Made by a program: the position numbers and the translations under genes. From Clostridium cavendishii DSM 21758 (GTDB lineage: Bacteria > Bacillota > Clostridia > Clostridiales > Clostridiaceae), in assembly GCF_900141845.1 (NCBI RefSeq), contig NZ_FQZB01000015.1, forward strand, positions 99,517-163,516: a stretch of 64,000 nucleotides of DNA. Reading direction: 5' to 3'. Shown here one piece after another: positions 51,278-59,934 of this stretch. The stretch's first letter is position 1; each line of letters starts with the position of its first letter. Under the pieces are notes generated by a model. The model had not been told where the DNA came from. It ran no database searches and worked only from the letters and a program-made list of their open reading frames with translations.

Positions 51278-52615
51278 TTAGTATGTTAATATTTTATCAG
51301 AAATTATTTTTAAACCTTTTTCAAGCTCTTCCTTATTTGTTCTAGCTATACTTAATCTTAAGCCATGTTCACCAAGTTTTTCATCTAAGAAATATTTTTT
51401 ACCATTAAAAATAACTATGTTTTCACTTTCTAGTTCGTGCATTAGTATATTAGGATTAATATTGTTTGGTAACTGAATATAAGAGTAAAAACCAGATGAA
51501 CCTCCAATACACTTAATACCTTGTTGTTTTAATTTTGAATAATACTTATTCAAAATTTTACTTCTCTCTAAATAGTCTTTTTTAATAGAGTTGGTTTGTT
51601 TTTTTAGTAAATTACTCTTTATATATATTTCTAATGTAGCTTGAGATACTAATGAAGCAGAAAAATAAGAGTAATAATATGCAAAATGCAAGTATTTTCT
51701 GAATGCATCTAATAAATCAGTTGGGATTATAGAAATGCCTATTCTTATTAAAGGCAGTATTTTAGAATAACTTTTTAAATATATATGATGTTTCTTATCA
51801 CCATAAGAATAAATAGGATCATATTTATCTATATCAACATCACCAAAATAATCATCTTCAACAATATAAACATCATATTTTTTAGCTAATTCAGCTATTT
51901 TTATTCTTTGGCCTTTATTCAAACTTGTTCCTAAAGGATTATGATTCCTGGTTACCGTATAAAAAAACTTTATATCATAGTTTTTAAATAGAAAAGCTAA
52001 TTTATCTAAATCTAAACCTTTTTCAGTTCTTTCAATAGTCATTGTTTCAACCTTAGAGAATTTCAAAAATTGTATGAAATAACTATAGGTTGGTTGCTCT
52101 ATTAAAATAATATGTTTTCCGTTAGGAAAAGGCATTTGAGTTAAGATGCTTAAAGCCTGCTGAATACCTAAATTAACAAAAATATTTTCCTTTTTAGTGA
52201 ATACTTGAAAATTTGCCAAATAACTTGGCAGGATAGATCTTAAACTATCTATTCCTAAAACATTATCATTTAAGGACATATTTCCATAACTATCTACTGA
52301 TCTATCTAAACAGTGTTTTAAGTCGGGAATATATAAATCATTTATATCAGGGTTTCCGCTAGAAAAGTCTAAAACATTTTTATTTTGAGTGTTGTTTCCT
52401 ATAATACCTTCAACTATATAATATCCACTTTGAGGAACAGCATAGACAATGTGTTTGCTTTTTAATTCTTCATAAGCTTTAATTACTGTATTTTTGCTAC
52501 AATTATATTTTTTACAAAGAATTCTTACTGAAGGTAATTTTTTTTTTGCTCTATATTTATTATTTATTATTTCTTCTTCTAAATCTTTCACAATAGTTTT
52601 ATATATTAAATCCAT
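51278..52615 (-). CDS. MocR-type GntR/aminotransferase regulator
   Basis: A 445-residue protein. The N-terminal GntR winged HTH is at about 5-70 (KKLPSVRILCKKYNCSKNTVIKAYEEL). The C-terminal class I aminotransferase-like PLP domain (about 85-445) carries the TRNHNPLGTS and KSYSKILP (PLP lysine) segments. Such regulators often control vitamin B6 or amino-acid genes. I chose ATG 52615 (GGAGG at 5 bp) over 52627. It is divergent from a kinase-like gene, which may be a target. Confidence 0.88.
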   Translation of the reverse strand: MDLIYKTIVKDLEEEIINNKYRAKKKLPSVRILCKKYNCSKNTVIKAYEELKSKHIVYAVPQSGYYIVEGIIGNNTQNKNVLDFSSGNPDINDLYIPDLKHCLDRSVDSYGNMSLNDNVLGIDSLRSILPSYLANFQVFTKKENIFVNLGIQQALSILTQMPFPNGKHIILIEQPTYSYFIQFLKFSKVETMTIERTEKGLDLDKLAFLFKNYDIKFFYTVTRNHNPLGTSLNKGQRIKIAELAKKYDVYIVEDDYFGDVDIDKYDPIYSYGDKKHHIYLKSYSKILPLIRIGISIIPTDLLDAFRKYLHFAYYYSYFSASLVSQATLEIYIKSNLLKKQTNSIKKDYLERSKILNKYYSKLKQQGIKCIGGSSGFYSYIQLPNNINPNILMHELESENIVIFNGKKYFLDEKLGEHGLRLSIARTNKEELEKGLKIISDKILTY

Positions 52616-52754
52616 AAAATCCTCCAAATTGTGATAGTACAGTTTAATTATATCATTATTAAAATAATGGGGTTATATAATATATAATTAAATTAGATAA
52701 ATGACAAGTAGATTTTGAATCTTTATTAAAATATAGAATTATGAAGGAGATAGT

Positions 52755-53252
52755 ATGGATAAAGCTTTTAAAGTATATATTATAGGATCTGTGGCTAGCG
52801 GAAAAACGACCTTAGCTAAAAAAATATCTGAAAGTTCAGGAATACCTTACTATGAACTAGATAATGTTATATGGAAGAAACATGAAGATGGAGATATTAA
52901 AAGAACAGCTGAGGAAAGAGATGAGATTTTTAATAATATAGTAAATAAAGATAGCTGGATTATAGAAGATGTTTGTAGATCTTGTTTTAAAGATGGACTT
53001 AAGAAAGCCGATTTAATAATAGTATTAGATATACCAGCTTTTTATAGAAAAAAGAATATTTTATTACGATGGATAAAACAAAATTTAGGGTTAGAAAAAT
53101 CAGATTATAAGCCTACTATTAAAATGCTTAGATTAATGTATAAATGGTGTAATGAGTATGATGATAAAAAGGATCAGTTTATGAAAAAAATAGATCCATA
53201 TATGGACAAGGTTAAAATTATGAAGACTTATCCCAAATATGATATTATTTAA
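52755..53252 (+). CDS. P-loop kinase-like protein (FlaR/AAA type)
   Basis: A 165-residue P-loop NTPase. Walker A is IIGSVASGKTTLAKKI (about 10-25). The rest resembles the small 'DNA topology modulation' FlaR and adenylate-kinase-like family: YYELDNVIWKKH, WIIEDVCRSC and DLIIVLDIPAFYRK. It is probably a nucleoside/nucleotide kinase; the substrate is unknown. GAAGGAG precedes ATG 52755. Confidence 0.83.
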   Translation: MDKAFKVYIIGSVASGKTTLAKKISESSGIPYYELDNVIWKKHEDGDIKRTAEERDEIFNNIVNKDSWIIEDVCRSCFKDGLKKADLIIVLDIPAFYRKKNILLRWIKQNLGLEKSDYKPTIKMLRLMYKWCNEYDDKKDQFMKKIDPYMDKVKIMKTYPKYDII

Positions 53253-53462
53253 GTTATAAAGAAGAATATACTTATTGATTTAATAATTTTATAAATGATA
53301 TTATAAATAAAAATATTAATATATATTCAAGTTTAAAATTAATAATTGTATTAGTATATTTGTTAAACATAAAATAAGACAACATTAAATTTAATTTGTG
53401 AAAATCATATTATAATATATATGAAGATAAAAAATTTATTTAACTAAAAGAAAGGGAAAAGA

Positions 53463-54005
53463 ATGATTTTTTTTGGACATATAGGGGTAACTACTGGAAT
53501 CTGCAAGGCTTATGAAAAAATAGTTCATAAGGAGAATAATATTCATATTAAGCCAGCGATTGATTATAGAATTGTTTTAATTGGTTCAATATTGCCAGAT
53601 ATAGTAGATAAACCAATAGGTGCTTACTTTTTTAGAAGTACATTTCATAATAGCAGGATTTTTGGACACACATTAATAGTATCATTAATACTTGTAGTAT
53701 TAGGCTTATATATGATATATAAAGAAAGGAAAAATAAGATTTTAACGCTTGGAATGTCTACATCTATTCATTTGATTTTAGATAGTATGTGGTTATATAA
53801 AGGTATATTGTTTTGGCCCTATTATGGTCTAAGATTCCCAGAAAGACCAGAAGGTAATTGGGTAAATATGAATATAGTACGACTTTTTACAGATCCAAGT
53901 TATTATGGTCCTGAAGTTATTGGTTTTTTTATTATTGCATATTATTTTTCAAAATTAATAAAGAAAAAACAGTTAAAATTTTTTATAACTGAGGGAAGAT
54001 TATAG
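53463..54005 (+). CDS. Membrane-bound metal-dependent hydrolase (YdjM-like)
   Basis: A 180-residue protein with four helices. MIFFGHIGVTTGICKAY, IGSILPDIVDKPIG, RIFGHTLIVSLILVV and HLILDSMW give the His/Asp pattern of the YdjM/LexA-binding hydrolase family (PF04307). A catalytic metal site is probable. No neighbour hints at a substrate. It is preceded by AAAGGG. Confidence 0.83.
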   Translation: MIFFGHIGVTTGICKAYEKIVHKENNIHIKPAIDYRIVLIGSILPDIVDKPIGAYFFRSTFHNSRIFGHTLIVSLILVVLGLYMIYKERKNKILTLGMSTSIHLILDSMWLYKGILFWPYYGLRFPERPEGNWVNMNIVRLFTDPSYYGPEVIGFFIIAYYFSKLIKKKQLKFFITEGRL

Positions 54006-54028
54006 TAAAAATAGTAGATATGTTATAA

Positions 54029-54057
54029 AGGATGAAGTTTAAACTTCATCCTTTTTT
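54029..54057. terminator. Terminator after hydrolase gene
   Basis: AAGGATGAAGTTT and AAACTTCATCCTT (54029-54054) form a perfect palindromic stem with a T-run. Convergent genes share it. Confidence 0.88.
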
Positions 54058-54078
54058 GTATTAGATTTTAAAACATTA

Positions 54079-54381
54079 TTACTGATTATTAACTTCAGTA
54101 TTAGTTTGTGTATTGGTTTGATTATCAGATGATTGAGAAGCTGCTTTCATTTTATTGAGAGCATCTGCAGCTTGAGGACTTAATTGTAAAGTGTCTGTTC
54201 CATTAGTCTTAGTTATTCCGCCATCATCGCTCTTTTTTATGTGGTGATGATTATGGCCATGTTTATGTTTTCCTTTAATACCTTCAGTTTTATCAGTCTT
54301 ATCAGCATTAGTAGTTTTATTTACATAATTATTAGGAGTTGTGTTAGCTACAGAGTATGGATTATTGCTACCTATTATCAT
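54079..54381 (-). CDS. Small Asn/Thr-rich protein with His cluster
   Basis: A 100-residue, low-complexity, hydrophilic protein. It is Asn/Thr-rich at the N- and C-termini, has a basic His-rich block GKHKHGHNHHHIKK (about 36-50) and a conserved-looking TLQLSPQAADALNKMKAA segment. No signal peptide and no family is recognised. The His block could bind metal. GGAGG precedes ATG 54381. It is a standalone gene with no other clues to function. Confidence 0.6.
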   Translation of the reverse strand: MIIGSNNPYSVANTTPNNYVNKTTNADKTDKTEGIKGKHKHGHNHHHIKKSDDGGITKTNGTDTLQLSPQAADALNKMKAASQSSDNQTNTQTNTEVNNQ

Positions 54382-54956
54382 TTGTAATTCCTCCAGTAAA
54401 TATATATTTTGATTTAAGCTAAAATATTGAATTGATTTTTTAAATACTTTGTTTTATGACTTAATTGAATTATAAAATACTTTTGTGTTTTATTTGTGGT
54501 TAAATTTAAAAACTTTGTTCATAATTTTTAAGAAATAGAATTTTAGAGAATTAATTTATTGATTAGTGAATGAATTTTTTAGAGTAGAAATGAGATCTAA
54601 TGAGCCTTTTTATCTTTTATTTTATTTTTTATTTTAATCTATTTTTAATGTGATTTTTAGGCCTTTTTAATTTAGTATGTGTAACATAGTGTTAAAAGAA
54701 TTTTTAAAATTGTGGATGGAGGAATGAAAAAATGGAGAATATTTTTTATAAAGTAAAAATTTTTGTTAAAATATGTAAAAGTAGCTAATAAAAGCTATAA
54801 AATATACTGCTTAGAAAAGTAAAATATTGAAAGAATAAATAAAATATGATATAATGTTATAAATTTTAATTATGAAAGTCAACATATTTAAATAAAGTTA
54901 AAAGGCTACCCATATATTGGGTAGTCTTTTTCACATATAAGAAGTTTGCTTAACTT
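54382..54956. other. AT-rich intergenic region
   Basis: 575 bp between the divergent small His-rich gene and the MATE stop. A ribosome-binding-like GGAGG near 54718 heads only a ten-codon frame. No coding gene; the terminator at 54901 serves the MATE gene. Confidence 0.4.
54901..54934 (-). terminator. Terminator of MATE gene
   Basis: Stem AAAGGCTACCC (54901-54911) with GGGTAGTCTTT (54919-54929, one G-T). In minus orientation it follows the MATE stop. Confidence 0.75.
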
Positions 54957-56276
54957 TTAAGTTATTGGATTTCTTTTTAAAACCGTTATAGAAATCAGGA
55001 TACATAAAATTTCAGAAACTAAAGTAGCTATCCATATACCTAAGTCATTAAATAAAGTTGTCATAATAAATAGGGATAGGATAATAGTTACTAAACCTCT
55101 AGATAGAGATATTGCTATGGCTTTTGTAGGTTTTTCTATGGAAGCGAAAAAACCTGATATAAGAATATTATATCCAACTACTAAAAATGATGTAGAGAAT
55201 AATTTAAAAGCATATACTGAATAATTAAAAAGATCCACATCAGCATTTTTTATAAAAACATTGACTATTGAACTAGAGAATATGAGCACAGTTGAGAAAA
55301 TAAATATAGAAACAAAGGCTACTGTTTTTAAACTCATATTAAATAATTTAGAGATAGTATCAGAGTCACCTTTACCATAATAATAACTAGATAATGGCTG
55401 CATACCTTGAGTTATTCCAATCATAGTCATTAATACAAGTGTGTTTACATAAGATATTATTCCAAAGGTTATTATTCCATTCTCACCTAATCTATTCAAT
55501 ATAACTTGATTAAAAATAAATAAAACTACTCCAGTTGACATCTCGGTTATAAAATCAGGTAAGCCAATAGATATAATTCTTTTTAAGATATTAAAATCAT
55601 ATTTAAATTTTACAAATTTTAATGTAGAATTCTTTTTCAAAAAATGTACTAGAAAAAATACGCAAGCAATGACTTGAGAAATACCAGTGGCGTAAGCAGC
55701 ACCAGCAACTCCAAAGTTTAACTTTATAACAAATATATAATCTAGAAAAATATTAGTTATAGCGGATAAACATACACCTATAATTGAGAAATATGGAAAA
55801 CCATCTGTTTTCACAATAACCTCTAAATAGTAGGAAATTACAAAAAATGTATTGAAAGATATAATTATTCTTAAAAATTCTTTTACCATAGGTAATGTGC
55901 TATCAGTTGCACCTAAAAATATAGCTAATCTTTCAAGATTTAATAAGCTAAGAATTAAAATCGCTATAGAAAAAATAATCATGGAAACTATATTTAGAGT
56001 AAAAACTTCATTGGCACTTTTTAAGTTTTTTTTACCTAAATATATAGAAATTATAGTTGATGCACCAGTAGAAAATAATACTGAGCAAGCGAAAATAAAA
56101 TTAACAAAAGGCATAGCTAAGTTCACGGCAGCTAAGGCATTGGGTCCAACCCCTCTTCCAACAAAGATACCATCTATGATTGTATATAAAGAATATACCC
56201 ACATTGCAGAGATCGATGGAAGTGTATATTTAAAGAATTTTCGTCTTAAAGCTTTTGTCTCTTGTTCGTTCTGCAT
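54957..56276 (-). CDS. MATE-family multidrug exporter
   Basis: A 439-residue protein with twelve predicted helices of the MATE (DinF/NorM-like) family. The N-terminal VGPNALAAVNLAMPFVNFIFAC and internal ITQGMQPLSSYYYGKGDSDTI are typical. It exports cationic drugs using Na+ or H+. It is divergent from a MerR-GyrI regulator, and its promoter (56297-56327) has a MerR 19-bp spacer, so it should be induced by the regulator's ligand. GAGGTGATT precedes ATG 56276. Confidence 0.92.
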   Translation of the reverse strand: MQNEQETKALRRKFFKYTLPSISAMWVYSLYTIIDGIFVGRGVGPNALAAVNLAMPFVNFIFACSVLFSTGASTIISIYLGKKNLKSANEVFTLNIVSMIIFSIAILILSLLNLERLAIFLGATDSTLPMVKEFLRIIISFNTFFVISYYLEVIVKTDGFPYFSIIGVCLSAITNIFLDYIFVIKLNFGVAGAAYATGISQVIACVFFLVHFLKKNSTLKFVKFKYDFNILKRIISIGLPDFITEMSTGVVLFIFNQVILNRLGENGIITFGIISYVNTLVLMTMIGITQGMQPLSSYYYGKGDSDTISKLFNMSLKTVAFVSIFIFSTVLIFSSSIVNVFIKNADVDLFNYSVYAFKLFSTSFLVVGYNILISGFFASIEKPTKAIAISLSRGLVTIILSLFIMTTLFNDLGIWIATLVSEILCILISITVLKRNPIT

Positions 56277-56296
56277 ATAATCACCTCTCTAAAAGA

Positions 56297-56327
56297 ATTA
56301 TAAACCTTGGCATTATACCAAGGTCAA
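56297..56327 (-). promoter_or_regulatory. MerR-activated promoter of MATE gene
   Basis: On the minus strand, TTGACC (56327-56322), exactly 19 bp, then TATAAT (56302-56297). The spacer overlaps the palindrome ACCTTGGTATAATGCCAAGGT (arms ACCTTGG / CCAAGGT). This is a textbook MerR target. Confidence 0.9.
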
Positions 56328-56384
56328 GTTATAATTATAATAGTTAGTCTAAATTGTGAAAGGGATAATTATAAGGTGTTAATT

Positions 56385-57212
56385 ATGAAAGAGTATTATA
56401 AGATAGGAGAAATTTCAAAAATATATGAAATAGGTAGAGATTCACTAATGTATTACGAAGAAATTGGAATACTTAAACCTTTTAGGGATAAAAATGGATA
56501 TAGGTTATATAGAGTGAATGATATATGGAAACTTAATCTAATAAAAGAACTTAGAACCTTTGGATTTTCTATGGCGAAAATAAAAGAATATTTAGATATA
56601 AGAAATATAGAAAATACTAAAGCAATGTTAAATGAGGAAATTTTTTTACTAGATAAAAAAATAGATCAACTTAATAAATTAAAAAAGAATGTTATAAAAA
56701 GATTAGAGGATATAGAGGAGGTAACTTTAAATAAGAATTTATATGAAATACAAGTAACCTTCATAGAAGATAGAAAGGCTATAAGATTAAATGGAAATAT
56801 AATAAGAGATGAAGAGGTAGACTTTCTAGTGAAAAAATTACAAAAGAAGAACGAAGATAAGTTTTATTTGTTAGGAAATTATAATGTTGGAGCAGTATAT
56901 TGTATTGATAAGATAAGGAAAGGGATATTTAACGAATATAAATCTGTTTTTTGTCTTTTAGATAAGGATGATGAAGAATATGATTTAATATTGGGCGGAG
57001 GATTGTATATAACATATTCCTATAGTGGTAATTATAAAAATAGTGAAAGACATATACCTAAAATTCTCAGGTTTGTAGAAGATAATGGCTATAAAATAAT
57101 AGGTGATCCCATTGAAATATATAAGATAGATATACATGAAACTGCAAATATAGAGGAATTTATTACTGAAATTCAAGTACCAGTGGTTAAAGATTCATAT
57201 ATAGAAAACTAA
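56385..57212 (+). CDS. MerR-family regulator with C-terminal sensor domain
   Basis: A 275-residue protein. The MerR HTH is at 1-70 (IGEISKIYEIGRDSLMYYEEIGILKP, GYRLYRVNDIW), followed by a coiled coil (75-115) and a GyrI/BmrR-like ligand domain (about 120-270, IEIYKIDIHETANIEEFITEIQVPV). I chose ATG 56385 because the longer frame from 56307 would overlap the operator. It probably activates the divergent MATE gene. Confidence 0.9.
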   Translation: MKEYYKIGEISKIYEIGRDSLMYYEEIGILKPFRDKNGYRLYRVNDIWKLNLIKELRTFGFSMAKIKEYLDIRNIENTKAMLNEEIFLLDKKIDQLNKLKKNVIKRLEDIEEVTLNKNLYEIQVTFIEDRKAIRLNGNIIRDEEVDFLVKKLQKKNEDKFYLLGNYNVGAVYCIDKIRKGIFNEYKSVFCLLDKDDEEYDLILGGGLYITYSYSGNYKNSERHIPKILRFVEDNGYKIIGDPIEIYKIDIHETANIEEFITEIQVPVVKDSYIEN

Positions 57213-57458
57213 CATTAAAATTTTAATATATATGTTGTAATATGATTTCTACAAATTAAATTTAATATTACCTTTAAATAAGCTATAAAGACTTTATTTA
57301 AATAAATGTAGATTTAAAATTGCAATATATATATAAGTTAAACGTTAAATAGGTAAGGAAAATGTTATTTTTGGAAATAATGGATTGTTAATAATATAGA
57401 TATTTTTGAAAAATATTAAGTTAGCTGATTTTTAAGATAATTATATTCTGAACATTAC

Positions 57459-57487
57459 TTGACATATTTTTGAAATAGATACATAAT
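57459..57487 (+). promoter_or_regulatory. SigA-like promoter of esterase gene
   Basis: TTGACA (57459-57464), a 17-bp spacer and CATAAT (57482-57487), 38 bp before the gene start. Confidence 0.75.
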
Positions 57488-57525
57488 ATGTATAGGGTGA
57501 AACTAATATTTTGGGAGGGGTCATA

Positions 57526-58851
57526 ATGAGGATAAAGAAATCAGGATTAGCATTTCTTCTATCTGTATCTATGTTATTTTGTAATGGAGGAATTGTTTAT
57601 GCACAAACGAATGATGAGACAAAATTAAATCTTAAAAATAATATTACACCAATATATAATATAAAGGCTGAGAATGGATTTGAAGATTTAATTAAATGGA
57701 AACCAATATTAAAAGATAAAAAGATAATTGCTGTAGGTGAAGCTACACATGGAACGAAAGAATTCTCTCAAATTAAACATAGGATGTTTGAATTTTTAGT
57801 AGAAAAGATGGGATATAGACTTTTTGCGATAGAAGCAGACACAGCATTGATGGAGGAAGTAAACGATTATGTGCTCTATAATAAAGGAGAGCCTAATGAG
57901 ATTTTAAAGAAGTTTTCTTGGATGCTAAATACACAAGAAATGCTTGATATGATTAAATGGATGAGAAATTATAATGATAATCCTATTCATAAGCAAAAGG
58001 TAAAATTTTATGGAATGGATATGCAGAGTGGACCGACAGCAATTCCTAGGGTTATAGAATACATTAAGAATGTTGACAATGAAAATTTAGAGAATTTCGA
58101 AAGAATACTAAATAATGTTAGTGGAAAAATATTATATACATGTGATGAGAGTACTTTTGAAAATATAAAAAATCAATCAATTGATTTAGAAAGTAAGATG
58201 GAAAAGAATAAGGATAACTATGTTAAAGTAAGTTCTTTAAGTGAATATGAGTTAGTTAAACATCATTTATCTGTTCTAAATCAATATATAGATATTACTA
58301 AGATTGCTAGAAAAAGTATTTCGATGGAGTATCTGTCTAAAAGAGATTATTACATGGCTCAGAATGTAAAATGGATACTAGATCATGAAAATGAATATGG
58401 AAATGATAAAATTATGCTTTGGGCTCAAAATGGACATGTAAGTAAGAAAGAAAGCAATTTTATACCTATGGGAGAAAATTTGAAAAATATATATGGAGAC
58501 AAGTTTTATTCTATAGGATTAGATTTTTACGAAGGAACTTTTAAAGCACAAGATTGTAATAATGCTGATATGCCGCTAGTAGATTTTAAATTTGATAATT
58601 CACCAGAGGGGACTTTAGTTTATGAATTTGCTAAAACTGATTTAGATGCTGCATTTATGGATTTTAAAACTGCATCAAAAAATAAGGATATAAAAGAGTG
58701 GTTAAGTAAAAGTAAATTAGTTCATAATGTAGGATGGGGATTCGGTGAAGATTGGTCATATATGTATCCTGAGGATGTTACAGGTAATTATGATGGATTT
58801 ATATTTTTTAAGAAAACATCACCTGTAACAGTTTTATCAAAAACTTCTTAG
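57526..58851 (+). CDS. Secreted erythromycin-esterase-family protein
   Basis: A 441-residue protein. The N-terminal signal peptide is LAFLLSVSMLFCNGGIVYA (about 8-26). The Ere/EreA-like fold has its catalytic motif IIAVGEATHGTKEF (His) and the RLFAIEADTA segment. Some relatives hydrolyse the macrolide lactone; others, including secreted forms such as this, have unknown esterase activity. I chose ATG 57526 over TTG 57511, which overlaps GGGAGGGG. Resistance cannot be inferred from sequence alone. Confidence 0.8.
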   Translation: MRIKKSGLAFLLSVSMLFCNGGIVYAQTNDETKLNLKNNITPIYNIKAENGFEDLIKWKPILKDKKIIAVGEATHGTKEFSQIKHRMFEFLVEKMGYRLFAIEADTALMEEVNDYVLYNKGEPNEILKKFSWMLNTQEMLDMIKWMRNYNDNPIHKQKVKFYGMDMQSGPTAIPRVIEYIKNVDNENLENFERILNNVSGKILYTCDESTFENIKNQSIDLESKMEKNKDNYVKVSSLSEYELVKHHLSVLNQYIDITKIARKSISMEYLSKRDYYMAQNVKWILDHENEYGNDKIMLWAQNGHVSKKESNFIPMGENLKNIYGDKFYSIGLDFYEGTFKAQDCNNADMPLVDFKFDNSPEGTLVYEFAKTDLDAAFMDFKTASKNKDIKEWLSKSKLVHNVGWGFGEDWSYMYPEDVTGNYDGFIFFKKTSPVTVLSKTS

Positions 58852-59301
58852 TAAGATTTTTAAAATAATATATAAGTTTTCAGTTCAAGAGCTATATAAC
58901 TGATAATTACAATGTAGTGATATATTTAATAGTATTCTTAAATATGTTTGAAATGGGAATGTAAGTTATATATTTTTTAGATAATGTTATATTATAAGTT
59001 TATATTTAATAGTTTATATTTTTAGTGTTTTTAGGCTGTAAGAAGGGGATTTACTTCATTGCAGCCTTTTATAAGTGTAGTTAATAAAATTTTAACAATA
59101 TATATTTTAAACTTTAGGAACTACATACTTTGAGTTTATTGTTAAAGAAGTGTAGACATCATTAAATTAAAAAAGGGAGTAGAAAGTCCAATAATTAATG
59201 AATAAATGCAACTTAGGTTTTGATATTAAAACTTAAAGTTGTATTAATATAATATTTTTTGAATAAGTATAATAGAGAATTATTTATAATTAGGTTTTAA
59301 A
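58852..59301. other. Intergenic region with weak hairpin
   Basis: 450 bp without a gene. AGGCTG (59033-59038) and CAGCCT (59062-59067) form a small stem followed by TTTTAT, a possible terminator for the esterase gene. Confidence 0.45.
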
Positions 59302-59748
59302 ATGAATTTTGAAGATTTTTTTAATGATTGTTATGCATCAGCTAAAAATAATACGAATAAGAATGAAGGTTGTAATGATATACCTGGGGGATTTCAAGAT
59401 CTAAATCCAGAGTTGTTTACTATATTGGGAACTATTGTAGGAGATGTTATGGCTGGAAATATGCCGTTTAATGTACAAAATGCAGTGGGAAACTGGTTAG
59501 AGCTTGTGGGTCAGATAATCTTAGTTTATAATGCTCAACAGCAATATTTTCAAGCTGGCCCAGGTAGGTATTATAATATTAACAATAAGAATATAAATAA
59601 TCCTTTTTGTCAAACCAATTCGAACTCTTCATCAAGCAATAATAATAATTATGGAGATGAAATAGATAAACTTAAGGAAATTATAAACTCATTAGTATAT
59701 GAAGTTGAGGAAATTAAGAAACAAGTAAAAAATATAAAAAATTATTAG
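59302..59748 (+). CDS. Uncharacterised protein (148 residues)
   Basis: Hydrophilic N-terminus with CYASAKNNTN, a hydrophobic central part (NPELFTILGTIVGDVMAGNMPFNVQNAVGNWLELVGQIIL; key residues), then AQQQYFQAGPGRYYNI. An Asn/Ser tract and a C-terminal coiled coil (about 118-145, EIDKLKEIINSLVYEVEEIKKQ) follow. No recognised family. No strong ribosome-binding site precedes ATG 59302 (TAGGTTTTAAA), but composition and helical pattern look coding. The coiled coil and AGPGRYY segment might be involved in assembly. Confidence 0.55.
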   Translation: MNFEDFFNDCYASAKNNTNKNEGCNDIPGGFQDLNPELFTILGTIVGDVMAGNMPFNVQNAVGNWLELVGQIILVYNAQQQYFQAGPGRYYNINNKNINNPFCQTNSNSSSSNNNNYGDEIDKLKEIINSLVYEVEEIKKQVKNIKNY

Positions 59749-59934
59749 ATATACAATCAAAATCCATGAGAATTTTCATAATTCCATGGACTTTATTTTT
59801 GGGTAATAAAAATTTTATATTTATACTAAGTTTATTCTAAATAATAAAATAATTCATTATGTTATAATTAATTTAATTAATAAATTTAATTAATAAATTT
59901 AACTTAATCTATAAAAAGTTAAAAGGAGAAGTAA

